Shown: one piece after another, positions 1-11,540 of the stretch | How positions within the stretch are numbered: position 1 is the stretch's first letter | Layout of the letters: the number at the start of each line of letters is the position of its first letter | Source of the DNA: Fasciolopsis buskii | Taxonomy: Eukaryota > Platyhelminthes > Trematoda > Plagiorchiida > Fasciolidae | Reading direction: 5' to 3' | NCBI GenBank assembly: GCA_008360955.1 | Contig: LUCM01006763.1 | Coordinates: 1-64,000, forward strand | DNA: 64,000 bases | Notes under the pieces: generated by a model | Database searches by the model: none | Told to the model about the DNA's origin: nothing | Seen by the model: the letters and a program-made list of their open reading frames with translations, nothing else | Position numbers and translations under genes: made by a program

Positions 1-116
1 GGGCTACTCACATTTTGATTTCCTCTTTTGTCGAACCTGTTTCCAGAGAATCCAGAATCTAAGAACAAGTCCATGGGGCAGATCTTATCGGTTATTAGTT
101 ATGCGGCGATTCTCTC
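1..116 (+). repeat. Exact direct repeat, copy A (partner 35875-35990)
   Basis: Every base from the window start to 116 matches 35875-35990; identity stops abruptly after 116. At the partner site the repeat begins inside a short open frame, so positions 1-18 here read as its last five codons and a TGA stop at 16-18, followed by what would be 3' untranslated sequence. The left limit is unknown because the window begins inside the repeat. The cause could be a recent segmental duplication, a recently moved repeat, or an assembly overlap. Confidence 0.9.
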
Positions 117-572
117 CTAATGGATGCTGAGTGTAAAGACGAGTTACCGTTTACTTCATCACTCCCGACTTATTTCTACTATTCTGGTGCTTTCAATTCA
201 TTGCTTACCAGCCAGAATATTCGGTTGATCTTTTTTATAGCGTTGTCTTCATCTTCATCAGAACCATCGTGAATGAGTCCACTTTAGATATTGCAGCAAT
301 AAGCTCAATATTTTCTAATTAATCTGGTCCTTTGTGAACCGTCAAAACCTTTTTAATTTTACGGCCATACGATCTATTTCCTAAGAAAGTATGCAAGTTC
401 ACGTATTACAATTTGACTGTTCACCGATGCTTGCACACACGTGATATTTCAATACCAGCAAACAATGATAGCATGTAGGACGTCCGAAAATAGAGCAGAA
501 CTATCCACTCTGTTGAGCTGCCCATAAGTACATCGATGCTACTGAAAAACAACGGCTGACCGGAAGAAACAG

Positions 573-991
573 TGAAGCAGGCCGGAATAGTAGGACCCAA
601 TATAGTGGTGACATTCGACGGGGAATTTGCGCATTTGCATTCTCCTGTCTCTGTGCATGTCATTCAAGCCAAATATGTCCAAAGAAGTACAGAAAGACCT
701 ATGAAAAAGAGTCGATCAAAATCTCTTTTAAGCAGTATATCGGACGCTGATATTAGAAAAACAGGTAAACTGGGAGAATGATGCGAATTACCCGAACATT
801 TTTTAAGCCTGAGTCTCGGAGATTTTCCGTTATGGCGCCGTTGTCTTTCAGCCCTGACTTCTGGATTTTGCTGTTTCTCCCAGATCAAATCACGAATGTG
901 TATTATACAGCCCAGCTGGTGTACTAAGATACGGGAATGGGCGGATGTTTGGTGGCAAATTACCGAATCTATTGGGGACAGTATAGTATAA
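573..991 (+). CDS. Candidate two-exon host gene fragment, unknown product
   Basis: One frame is open from about 560 to the TAA at 989-991 except for a single TGA at 779-781. That stop lies inside a plausible 87-nt intron (765-851): the donor is CAG|GTAAAC at 764/765 and the acceptor TTGTCTTTCAG ends at 851. The intron is a multiple of three and removing it keeps the frame. The first exon (to 764) would encode a basic, serine-rich segment ending near SSISDADIRKT. The second (852-991) is Cys- and Trp-containing and ends SIGDSIV. The 5' exon boundary is uncertain; the AG at 571-572 is one choice and its pyrimidine tract is poor. No family is recognised. The frame length and clean splice signals support coding, but a chance open frame or a pseudogene with one stop remains possible. 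Confidence 0.35.
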
Positions 992-2301
992 AAATTGTAA
1001 GTGGAATTCGTTTTACTCGGCCAGCAATAAAAGCAAAGATCTGAGTAAAAGACTCAAGATAAGTCATTCAGTCATTCACGGGAAACCAGGCGATCGAAAA
1101 GTGAAAAATGCGTTTCAGTTTATGCAGTGTTGAGGCACCTGGTCTCACCTTCTGTTTCAAGTTCGGCTGTTTCTTGTTAGTTATAAGAGTTCTTTATAAA
1201 TTCCTGAATATTTCATAATAAGGATAGGATCTGTGAATCCTTTCACTCCACACGTTGATATATACTACTTATGGAATTCCCGAATCCCTCAGGATATATG
1301 GTCTCAGACTGTACGCAGTGTTAGGTCGATTCCAGAACCAAAGGAGCGGAATAACCGCAGATATTAACATTTATGAAACTGTCTCCAGTCCATGGAGATA
1401 AGAGCTAATTTAAACAGGGCGAGAGACTAGTAAGAATTGCGAACTAAGGCAGAATCAAAAATAGGTCACTTTGGTGTAGCAGTTAACAGGTGGACGGCAA
1501 ACCCATTGAGGCTTTATGTGGTTTTCCACTCTAGGACTCAGCGTTTGCGATGCTAGTTCTGTCTCACCAAACGCGTATATTACAAATTGAATAAATCAAC
1601 GTTTTTCTCCACTGGACTTCTTTTTTGTTAATCATCCTTTGTGTTGTCACTCATTTTTCTTTCTGGGCAAAATGTTGGTTTCCCATTTCGCCACAGACTC
1701 TCCTACCTTCCTCTTTTATCCAAGCTCAAATTCACCGGACACTTGAATGCTGCAGTCATGTGTGGGCCGAGCTTCGTCTATCGCTCTTGATACGGTTCAG
1801 CTAAAAACCCTGCGATTGATCATCAAACTCACCGGACCTCAAGTCTACAGTCACTTGCACACCACCGAGAAGTTACTTTAGTTTTCTCCTTTCTATCTAA
1901 TTCCCTTCTGATCTTCAGTTCATTTCATCTGGCAGAAAATGATGCGGAATGGATAACCAAGACAGAATCTGATCAAAAAATGAAAAGGATCAATGCCAAT
2001 CTTGATAATGAAGGTCGTCGATCCAAGAGAAATTTCGGTTATTGAGAATTTATTCGGAAGTAAATACGATTGAAGTCATTTGGAAAAAATACTCAGAAAA
2101 GATCAACACGTTTTTGGAAGTCAGGTGCACAGATAGTTGCATGAAAACACCAATTCACAAAATATCATTTAAAAAATTCCAAGAGGCACCGAAAACGTTT
2201 GAACTTGATCGGCAGTTTTCCAAATTGTAGTACATCATCTCTCCCTGGGAAAACACGCAAGAAATATTTTAATCATGCAAAAGTCAGGCTTTGTGGGGGG
2301 C
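992..2301. other. No recognisable feature
   Basis: AT-rich sequence with stops in all frames. I see no repeat, RNA gene or coding similarity here. Confidence 0.6.
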
Positions 2302-2440
2302 CAGTAGCCCATTGCATCTACCAACAACGCTGTGTTATTAACATTATATCATTCACAATGAAAACGAATTCATGGCGCATCAATTTTTCGGCATTTTGTT
2401 TCTGTCGCTCGGTCCTGACATGTCCAACATGGTATCGTTT
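2302..2440 (+). repeat. PLE-2 family terminal repeat and ORF start fragment
   Basis: This matches the conserved block found at all PLE-2 5' ends in the window: the CATCTACCAACAACGCTGTG core, the ATTATATCATTCACAAT box, and an ATGGCGCATC start at 2372-2381 equal to the first codons of PLE-2A. Similarity to the PLE-2A N-terminal coding region fades by about 2440. The upstream hairpin/GAAAC part is lost. It is a 5'-end remnant on the plus strand. Confidence 0.7.
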
Positions 2441-3094
2441 AAAAAAAACATTTTTTGCGCATCATTTAATGAAGAGACATGCATTTACGCTAATTCATGC
2501 TACTGACCATTAATTTTGTCTAAAAATGGCTGTGTTTGTCGTGTTTGCACCCTGTTCGCGAACCTCTGTTGAGTGATAAAAACCACGCTGAATAAGAATA
2601 GCTTCCATTGAGAAAATGCTCACTTGGCTTTATTGCTTATCCAAGATTATTAAATCCAAGAAGAGATCATTTTAATCCAGAGAGGCTCTGTGTAAATAAC
2701 CTGCTGCGTAACTATCTTTAATACTGGAGATATTCGTAAGCAAATATATTTCTGCAATAGCCTACTTTGTCATAATCTTATTACTGTTGACTATTTCGAA
2801 AGATCATCAACATTCCAATTGCGGCATTAAGATGCAAGAGTGAAGCACTTCCAGACAGCTTCATAACTGACTGTGCAGCTATTATTATTTGGGGAGATAT
2901 GAAACATCGAAGTGCATGTACAAAATCGTTTATTTTCATCGTCCCGGCATTACGTCTGCTGGGGCTCCCAAACTCCGGCAATATCTAGTTGCTTGGTTTT
3001 GTTGGATGGGCAACAGAATTTCGGTCCTAATCATAGAACCTCAAGCAATTTCTTGTCTTGTAACTGTTAAGCTCACGTAGTACGGCGGCTCTTT
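2441..3094. other. No recognisable feature
   Basis: Nothing identifiable. Short open frames on both strands lack similarity to any family I know. Confidence 0.5.
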
Positions 3095-3146
3095 GGTTTG
3101 CTTTAAACGTTTGAAAAATCCCACAGGACACATTGAGAACAACAAC
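3095..3146 (-). repeat. LINE-derived (or PLE 3'-flank) segment abutting PLE-1A
   Basis: About 52 nt nearly match 10447-10497 in the same orientation, and the reverse complement resembles 12353-12388. At 10.4 kb this segment is part of LINE-2 (minus strand) immediately next to a PLE-1 end. Here it sits directly before the truncated PLE-1A. It may be a LINE piece carried along with PLE-1, or a coincident insertion site. Confidence 0.5.
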
Positions 3147-3151
3147 TAGAT

Positions 3152-5068
3152 ATGGAAGTTGAATTTGAAAATCTGTTTAGTCAGCTGTCGGATCTGATGC
3201 CGTCCTCTCCGGAGAGTTTAGAGGAACTTAAATCCGATCTCGTCAACTCATGTTACCAATATCGTGACGACAGACGAGTAAAGCGAGGATTGGTAACGCC
3301 TGAGCACTTGAAACGTCTAAAAGAACTACAAACAAACGACGAAATAATGTTGACCAAACCAGATAAAGGAGCTGGCATTGTTATCATCAATAAGTTGGAT
3401 TACATTGAAAAAATGAATAGAATACTGGGCGACGAGTCAAAATTCACAAAGACTCCAACCGAAAAGGATAGGACAACTCAAATAGAAAAATCAATTTCTA
3501 TGAAATTACGAGCCTTAAAACAGAATGGAATGATTGACGCCTTAACTTTTGAGCGGATACGACCCACAGGTACAGCAATTCCCAGATTGTACGGCCTACC
3601 AAAGGTGCACAAAGACGGAGCTCCGATGAGGCCTATTTTGGACATGTGTAATTCTCCGTATCACGCTTTATCTAAGTGGTTAGCCAGCCTACTGGAACCA
3701 GTCAGGGCAGTCATTTCTAGACATAGTGTGCGCGATACATTTCATCTCACAGAAACTATTAAGAGCCTACATCTTGAAGGGAAGCAGATGTTATCACTGG
3801 ATGTAGTTTCTCTGTTTACGAATGTTCCGATTAGCGAAACTATTAGTTACATTTGCGAGTACATTCAAGATAACAACATCTCCATAGGGATCCCATTGGA
3901 TGAACTGAAACAGCTACTCTTTGTGTGAACCAAAAATGTTCAATTTCAATTCAATGGTGAAATATACCGGCAAAAGGACGGAGTGGCAATGGGGTCTCCT
4001 CTGGGACCATTGTTTGCTGATATCTTTATGTCCAAACTGGAGAATAATGAACTGCGCTCACCAATCAGGCACTGTACCGTTTACAAACATTATGTTGATG
4101 ATATGCTATGTGTTGTAGAGCAACATGCAGGCGTAAACCACATGTTGCACACGTTTAACAGTGTCCATCCAAACGTACATTTTACACTAGAATAAGAAGC
4201 AGACCATAGTTTAGCATACTTAGATGTGTACATAAGGCGACGGCAGGACGGATCTGCACAACTATCAGTCTATAGAAAGGCAACATGGAACGGACAGTAC
4301 ATACATTTTCACAGCTTTGTGCCGTTACAAGCGAAGAGGAACCTAATATGCTGTTTAGTTCATAGAGCAAGAAGAATATGTACGGACGACACAATTGAAA
4401 ATGAACTTCGTTTCCTGCGGAGCGTATTCGTACAAAATGGATACCCCGAAAGATTCATAAATAAAACTATGGAAAAACACGAAGTAAGACAAAAAGTAAT
4501 AGGACCAGTAAAGAAACCCGTATACGTTCATTTGCCTTTCAAAGGTGACACCAAAGCGGAAATTATCCAACGGAGACTGTCAAGTTCAATCAGTGGAACA
4601 TTCTTTGCTGCACAGTTAAAAACTGTATTCACATCCAAACCGATCATGCGTTTCCAACTAAAGGACGGAATGCCAGATTCTGCAGCCTCATTCTGTGTGT
4701 ATTCATTCACCTGCTCCTGTGGGACCAGGTATATTGGCCGCACGACCAGGCGTCTGTCCGATCGCGTTCGAGAACACCTCCCGGCTTGGTTGAGCACAGA
4801 AACAATTAAGGCAATCACTAGCGCGGTGTGTTCACACCTTGTCGAGTCAAACCACTCAGTGAATGTGACAAGTGCTTTTTGCACCATCTAAAATGTTAGG
4901 AGCGGACAATCAAGAACTGCCAAGTGACGCATCTTGAACACAGCCGAAGCCGTATCTATCCGTTTGTATAAACCCCTCTATGCGCTCAGAAACAATTTGT
5001 CCGGACTCTTAAACTTCCCTGGCCCACTTGTCACTATCCGGCAAGTGGTCTACAACCTGATCCTGTGA
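3152..5068 (+). pseudogene. PLE-1A: Penelope-like RT + GIY-YIG endonuclease, inactivated
   Basis: A retroelement polyprotein that would copy its RNA and cut target DNA. In one frame from 3152: an N-terminal region with the TKPDKGAGIVI motif, then RLYGLPKVHKDG and the RPILDM fingers motif, palm motif A (LSLDVVSLFTNVP), GVAMGSPLGPLFADIFM, and catalytic YVDD near 4094. The linker follows, then the GIY-YIG nuclease (CSCGTRYIGRTTRRL, about 4710-4755). The frame is broken by TGA at 3926-3928, where family alignment suggests a Cys codon, and by TAA at 4193-4195. It ends early at 4889-4891. The conserved C-terminal tail (AEAVSIRLYKP, then LCAQKQFVRTLKLPWP) continues in other frames to about 5068, so there are frameshifts after 4880. 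The 5' end is truncated compared with complete PLEs. Family assignment is secure; activity is excluded. Confidence 0.93.
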
Positions 5069-5126
5069 CAAATTGACCAATTACACATACATACAGACGC
5101 ATTCTTAGAGTTGTGAACTGATGTGA
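4806..5126 (+). repeat. Arm of a 321-nt perfect inverted repeat (partner 10603-10923)
   Basis: By line-by-line comparison, the reverse complement of 10603-10923 is identical here, including the stop at 4889-4891 and the frameshifted C-terminal tail of PLE-1A. Just outside both ends the two copies are clearly diverged (roughly one difference in seven to ten bases), so the identity is a sharp tract rather than a gradient. Confidence 0.9.
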
Positions 5127-5209
5127 ATGCAAACGGACAATTTCCCTTGAACCATCTCCAAATCCTTTTCAGTATTCTTTTGGCATAAGTAGAATTTTAT
5201 GAAATCAGA

Positions 5210-6189
5210 AATCTTCAGTTCCGATCTAAAACAAAACTTTGGACATTAATTCCTACTTTTTCGTATTTTGACATTTGATTTACAAATGTCGGTAATAAAA
5301 GCTATCTAGGATAGTTGGTCTATACAGATTTGCTGCCGTCATCAACCGATCAAATTTAAGAATGTGTTTTCCTGCATGTGTTGTGTTTGTCGCAAATTTT
5401 GTACCCGACAAAAATACATTTGCCCTGGTCGCTAGGCTGCCCCCAATAGTGCATCTGCTGAAATGTAGGATCCATCCTTGTTGAGTACTGCGGTATGCTG
5501 TCTGTTCACAAAATTACTGGACCTATGCTTCATTCTTCGTTCTCAGGTACATGTTCGTACCTGTACCATTTTGATTGAATAGTCCTGGCTGAACCTACGT
5601 GTTGCTGATGCTTTTGCTTGCGTCGAAGGCTTTGATGCATACCGGCGTGACACATGTTCCCGGGCTAAGAAGACCGGAGATGCCGTAGTCAAGCAAGTCA
5701 GATCTTATTTAGTCATATTCACTGACTGTTACTGACTGCTTAGGTATTCAGTGCCAAACCAAGTTTTTCGATGTATTGGCGCTGACTTAATGAGCTTTTT
5801 TTGTGCGAAAAACAATTTTCACCGTTACTTGACTCTTTTCTACCTTCTCTGGATGGATGGTGATCTATACATTAGCTTAGGTGAGTTTACTCATTCCTGT
5901 TGTTTACCGTGTTTGGTTTGATCGATGTGCCTATATACAAAACCGGGCGTAACTCTTCACCGGAAAGAATTATTGTGTGCTCCAGTTTCAGCAAGTGATC
6001 ATCATATGCCGCTTTTAAAACCAGAGGTTTACCGCGGGGCAACGTTTCACTCCATGACTGCGTTGAACCAAATCAGTATGCAACGATGGGACTCTGCTCG
6101 AGAAATCACCTCCGTTCCTCTTCTTATATCTCACTACTGTGCAAGTTGTAGGATTTTCAAACCTTAAATAATATTGTGAATGAAATAGT
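5210..6189. other. No recognisable feature
   Basis: PLE-1A 3' sequence fades by about 5200. The rest shows no element or gene that I can identify. Confidence 0.5.
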
Positions 6190-6272
6190 TTTAATAACAC
6201 AGCGTTGTTGGTAGATATAATGTGCCAATGTTTCGATTACCGTGGGTAGTCTTTCCCAAGGCACGTTTTTTT
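6190..6272 (-). repeat. Solo PLE-2 terminal repeat with hairpin/GAAAC motif
   Basis: On the minus strand this copy reads the terminal-repeat block: a decayed CTTGAGAAA-type box (here with GGGAAA), a hairpin stem, GAAAC-like sequence, the CTACCAACAACGCTG core and the ATTCACAAT box. No PLE coding sequence lies beside it on either side, so it is a solo terminal repeat or an extreme truncation. Confidence 0.7.
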
Positions 6273-9200
6273 TATTTTCATGTGACTGTAAAACTTAAAT
6301 ATTATTGTTGGCCTTTACACAGGTGCATCTGGTCCCCGATTCTTGCCATCCTTTAGAAAGGGTTTTACTGTGTTACAGAAATGTTGTCTCAATAACAGGG
6401 AGTTACAGAGACGAAGGAAACAATTACGCAAATCGCGGGTTTCCTAGAACATCGGGTACCTTCCAATGGTGATAACGAAGGAAATAAAATGAATAACCAG
6501 CTACAATGGAGGATGTCTGTGACAAAAACCGAGCTCTTGTTTGGGTAGAAAACGAAACCAGTAGACTGAAATGCAGACGCAAAAAGTAAAATCCGATGTC
6601 TTGTTGATCAGCTTGTTGACTGGATAAACATGCTAACGAAATACGCTGTTCCAGGGAAGAGATAATCAAATTTCTTCCCAATACGTTGGTAACCATAGGC
6701 ATAGACCTAGTAGTCCGACTTCACCACTCCTGAATTACGTTGCAGCTTCCATGGCGGATAAACCTACTTACTTTCCTGTACGCAATTAAAAGCCCGACTT
6801 CTAGAGACCGGTAGCCACAGCTACTGCTCCAAATTTGACAAATCCAGTGTTCCGCCAAAACCTTTTGCTTCATCCCTCCTTAATTCTGTCGTTTAAACAA
6901 TACTTGGTGACGTTGTAATGCGTCTAAATTCTGTCAGCTACAACTTGCCCAAAAAACAATGTCACCCTGAATGTTGCAGATCCTCTGATCGATCGTATCA
7001 TCCAATCGTTGGGCATATCCATGAAATGTGTCTACATTTGACTCTGTTCCCAGGTACTCATTAGCTCTCATGGTTTAGGGAAATTCGGCTTCTCCAGGAA
7101 CCTGCCAGCATGACCGACAAATTATTTCACTGACAGAACTCGATGTACAAAACTCGGTCTAAAATATCTACAGTCTTGGTGAATAAACTCGAATTCTTCC
7201 AAACACAAATCTTTCTTACAAATTTGTTTAGTACACACAGTAGTGGACTAACGACTAATGCCAAAGCAGGAATGACAATAAATAGAAGGAAATCAAAAAT
7301 GGATATTAAAAGAGCAAATAAAAACGATGAAATGACGAGCATCATTTCCTTGTGCATTTACACCGCATATTTTTCGATTTATTTCCTTTTCTAAGTGTTT
7401 TTCAATGAATTCTACTGACAAGCCATTCAGAGTTGGCGCCACTGATCATCTCACGTTTCGGATTTTTCAAAGAAAAACTGTGCAAACCTTTAGAATACTT
7501 TGGCAAAAATTCAAATCAAAGTTTATTCATAATTTCGACTGTGCGTTTGTCCCGTGCTTCACTATTATTACCTATTCGCTTTATTTGACTGCTTGGCCTG
7601 GTCACTTATATTCTATTTTCTGTGACGGCGTGAATTCTGCCAGCGAATCTCGTACTCCAGCTCCATGTTAGTCTAGGGTTATGTGGGCTCCATGGTTCTA
7701 TCATAAATCCACCCTTTCTTAAGATATTATTTTTAGATATCATTTAAACATTGTTCTTGACAGCTGTGTTTATTCAGGCGTTTTTCATTCGTATTTACCC
7801 GACTACCTGTGTTATCGCCCTTCCTTGATCCAGAAAGTTTATCATATCATCTAAATTAAATTTGCACTTGTCCAAATTGTTTTATCACCCGATCGTCAGC
7901 TGTTTCCACCCACGTGCCTTTCCACTTGAGTGTCATAGAATTTGTGTCATTTCTCACAACGCCTTAATTACTTTACTGATCACCTGAATGTCTGACCACC
8001 CTTGTTCAGCCATTTGTTCCGGCTACCAGTAATCATGGTCACCCGTTCTGAACCCTGTAACCCATCACTACCACCTGGTTACTGAGCCCTATAGTATTCG
8101 CACAAGAAATATTATTAAAAATTCGATCAACAGCAATAATGAACATGCGCGGCTCACAGATGCTCATTGGATTCGCTCCCAACACTGCTGCTCAAATGCA
8201 AAACAATGGGGTACCTATGAAGTTGGAAAGACAGTTTGCTTATTAAAAACATCCTGTTTATGTGTGAATAGAACAAATGAAAGCTGTTGGAATATATTGC
8301 ACCGAATGTCATTTGATGCATATTTGAACTTCACATACACGACTCGCTGCAGTTCCTATTGGCTAGTTGCATGAGCAGGCCATAACAACACTTTACCAAA
8401 CTGTATAAAGTGTTTTTCACGCACATTGAAAGTTTGCACTAAACCCTGCTAAGCATCAGCCCTAAACTCGACTCAAAGCGGCCCCACTGACACAGTGCCT
8501 ACCTTAGCGGATGAATGTTTGCAATAATTTTTGAGGAGACATCTCACTGGTGACACGGAACCTAACTCGCACCTTGCCATTCCTCGGTACTTAGATGGCC
8601 ATGCCAGCAAGAACTCCGGGATTGTCCGAGAATTTCGGCTAGATTAATTCTAATTTCATCTACAGATTACCGTGGTGACCAGGTCCAAGGGTTCTTCTTT
8701 GGACGGTGTCAATCTAGTTGCTGACACTAATGCTGCGCGATTCGGTATTGGGGCTGAAACATTATTACCACCAGATTGAACACTTGTTTTGTGTGTCAGT
8801 GTGGACGAATCACCGGATCGGTTTCGTAGTTTTCAACCCTCCTAAAGGGGTCTATTGGGCAAGAAACATGTGTGCTCACACACTGGCTGGTAATTGAGTT
8901 GAGGGTCGTTTTTTCATCGTTTGACCGATCAAAAATTATCCCTAGCGTATTTGATCTAAACTTTACTGTCCATGTCTAAATGTTCGTGCATTATGGCGTA
9001 AGCAATTTCCTATCATTAGGCATTATTGTTTCATACCTTCCTGATGTGGCTGTGGCTTAGGCAAAAGATACGTTGCTCATAAAAGCACTCCATTTCCTTC
9101 GCATATCATTAGCTATGACGTATCCTTTGGTTTACCTTGACCGGTTGTACCCCTTATCCATAGGATTACTGTTTCTTGATTTCAATGGAATTTCATTCAC

Positions 9201-10195
9201 ATCTAGCTATCGCAGCTAATGTACGATTAGTTGCTGCACAATTCTTCTATTCGTTCATAAATGCAGACTTTGTAGGTGGGATAAAATATGTTTGCAACGC
9301 CATCCATCTAAAAGGAAGAGAAATGTGGCTTTGCCCATTGAAAATTTGACTACATCCATGTGATTATTACCACTTGTTTCACGCTAATACACAGGTATAC
9401 ACATTGAATAGCTCGTATACAGAGCTGTTCTGGTTGGCCTGAAGCTATTCCCACCTCCAATGCAACAGTTAAGTCAGCTGTTCGGGAATTCCTAGGCTGT
9501 TTCTGTGCCGTCACTACTGATCATGGGCAGTCTGTCGGACTAGCGATGTACTAGGTGTAAAGAGGGTCTACAGAAAGGCTTTTCGTCAGGGCAAATGCTG
9601 ACTGTATTGAAAACTTTCGTCGCCAACTCAGGGATGCTTTCAGGTTTCCCGGGAATCCGGAATGATGTGACAAGCTGCGGCTAGTTTTACCTGGCTTTAT
9701 ATATCCAATGTCCCGTCGCAGAACTTAGGTTTTGCCGAACATTAAGGTTGGCTGTGGAATTCTTCACGACATGGATTCTTGATTCATTTGCTATACAACC
9801 GGTCTGTGTTCACCTGTCTACATAAATTCTGAGTTTTACGACGGCGAAAACAAGTCTTTAGGGGTGACACCTACACTCTGAACGAATCTAAAATCCCTTG
9901 GTATGTATTATTCTCCGCCGACTTCTTGGATAAGTCATTACAACAAACCCACAAATGTATATTTATTGTGATGTCCGTCCACGATACAACCCTCAAGTCT
10001 GCATTCTGTTTTATTTTACCCTTTGATGGGATGTTGTAAGTTAGAAAACTTGCATTTCATTAATCAGCAACAAAAATAAAATGGACCAATTCACACAATA
10101 ATAAACTAAAGGTGCATAATAAGAGAAATGTTTCCAGTTTTGTAAGTTTGAACGCAGAATTCTCGTGGTTTCTTCCTTCCCAGTCGGAATGGACG
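6273..10195. other. No recognisable feature
   Basis: Long AT-rich stretch. Two open frames (minus 7127-7357, hydrophobic; plus 7405-7671) have no recognisable domains and sit in low-complexity AT-rich sequence, so I do not call them genes. Confidence 0.5.
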
Positions 10196-10502
10196 CTAAT
10201 TTGGAACAATGTACTTGCGATAAACATTAGCAAGAGAGTGAGTTAGCATATACATTGAACGACTGGAGGTGTGTGAACGGCAAAAAGGCAGGTCATTATG
10301 TAAGGGATGAGAATTATCTATATAGATTTCTATTGAAAATGTCGCAGATCTTGGCGTGTACTTTGTAAATTGCGACAATAAGCAAGTCAGCGGGAAGAGA
10401 CGAAACATGATTTTCGACAGAGGGGCAAAAGCAATGATAACTGCTTGATTTGCTTCAAACGTTTGAAAAATCCCACAGAACACACTGAGAACAACACACC
10501 AT

Positions 10503-10942
10503 AAAGTGGCGAACAAGCTCGTTTTCAGTTATTCGTATTCATGCCAATACATAACATTAAATGTGGTCTGGAGATGATTCAAGGGAAATTGTCGGTTTGC
10601 AGTCACATCAGTTCACAACTCTAAGAATGCGTCTGTATGTATGTGTAATTGGTCAATTTGTCACAGGATCAGGTTGTAGACCACTTGCCGGATAGTGACA
10701 AGTGGGCCAGGGAAGTTTAAGAGTCCGGACAAATTGTTTCTGAGCGCATAGAGGGGTTTATACAAACGGATAGATACGGCTTCGGCTGTGTTCAAGATGC
10801 GTCACTTGGCAGTTCTTGATTGTCCGCTCCTAACATTTTAGATGGTGCAAAAAGCACTTGTCACATTCACTGAGTGGTTTGACTCGACAAGGTGTGAACA
10901 CACCGCGCTAGTGATTGCCTTAAATGCTCCTGTGCTCAAGCA
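10503..10942 (-). mobile_element. PLE-1B: 3' fragment of PLE-1 inserted in LINE-2
   Basis: The minus strand carries the PLE-1 C-terminal tail and 3' region, identical to PLE-1A over 10603-10923. It continues to the family 3' end (GAGCTTGTTCGCC at about 10506-10518), which PLE-1A has lost. It is truncated within the GIY-YIG domain. It lies between the two halves of LINE-2 in the same orientation. Confidence 0.85.
10603..10923 (-). repeat. Arm of a 321-nt perfect inverted repeat (partner 4806-5126)
   Basis: Exact reverse complement of 4806-5126; see that entry. The two arms are about 5.5 kb apart. Confidence 0.9.
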
Positions 10943-11339
10943 AGTCAAACAGTCTTGATCTTCGGAACTGAAAAAGTGTGCGACATATTCGCTTGACACA
11001 GTCGAAGGTAGGCAAAGATCTGCGTAAATTGGTGTAAATTATAACACCTAAATATTTTTGAAATTCGGTCCTGGCAAGAGGATCGGCGTCAGTTAGCGAC
11101 TGTTCGTTGCGGAATGTCGAGCGAAAAAGGTCAAATGTGAAGGCAAAATAATTAGTTGTGTTAAGGTGAAAACCAAACTGAGGAGAACAGTCCAGAATGT
11201 TACGGAAATTTCTGAGATGGAACCGACTCACTGAAAAATGACTGACATACTTGAAAAGTTGAACAGGTGAATCCGCTTCACTGAAGCAAGTATTAAGAAG
11301 ACAAAGCAAATGAACGGCTCTTTGGAGAATATCAGAATT

Positions 11340-11530
11340 CGCACTAATACTAATAGATAATAATGAATAGGGCTGAGAATTGAACAAGGGAAGTGTAGGT
11401 TTGCAGTCACACCAGTCCAAAACTCGAGAAATATATATACATATATATTTATATATAAATTAGTCAAATAGTTAAACGATCCATTTCTGCGCCATTTGTT
11501 GGAAGATGACAAGAGGGTCTGGGGAGTTTA
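11340..11530 (-). mobile_element. PLE-1 3' tail, inverted, directly upstream of PLE-1C
   Basis: The minus strand aligns with the PLE-1 3' region (the GTTTGCAGTCACA segment and the GGGAGTTTAA end of the C-terminal tail). It is interrupted near 11425-11460 by an AT microsatellite. It lies head-to-head with PLE-1C, which starts about 10 nt further on. Confidence 0.7.
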
Positions 11531-11540
11531 ATATTCACCT

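Larger units (their letters stand above)
10196..11335 (-). pseudogene. LINE-2: APE-type LINE reverse transcriptase C-terminal half, interrupted
   Basis: On the minus strand, 11335 to about 10945 encodes the back half of a LINE RT aligning to LINE-1 at 50.4-50.0 kb: LFKY followed by a degraded catalytic motif (YVSH where LINE-1 has YADD), LNTTNYFAFTF, and EFQKYLGVIIYTNLRRS. The coding sequence resumes at about 10497 and runs to the stop at 10196 with the LINE C-terminal signature (DNSHPLHNDLPFCRSHTSS, like YPLHNGPSMSRSHIST in LINE-1). Between the two parts sits the PLE-1B fragment, and only about a dozen residues seem missing at the junction, so the PLE appears inserted into the LINE. The loss of the YADD aspartates makes the copy inactive. 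The clade is uncertain within the CR1/Jockey group. Confidence 0.75.

Noticed and set aside
779..781. UGA followed by a Cys codon, possible selenocysteine
   Set aside because: A normal 87-nt intron with good splice sites removes this stop, and no SECIS-like structure was evident; a simpler reading exists.
7127..7357. Hydrophobic minus-strand frame that could be membrane-spanning
   Set aside because: AT-rich DNA readily gives Leu/Ile/Phe-rich frames; no start context, splice sites or similarity.
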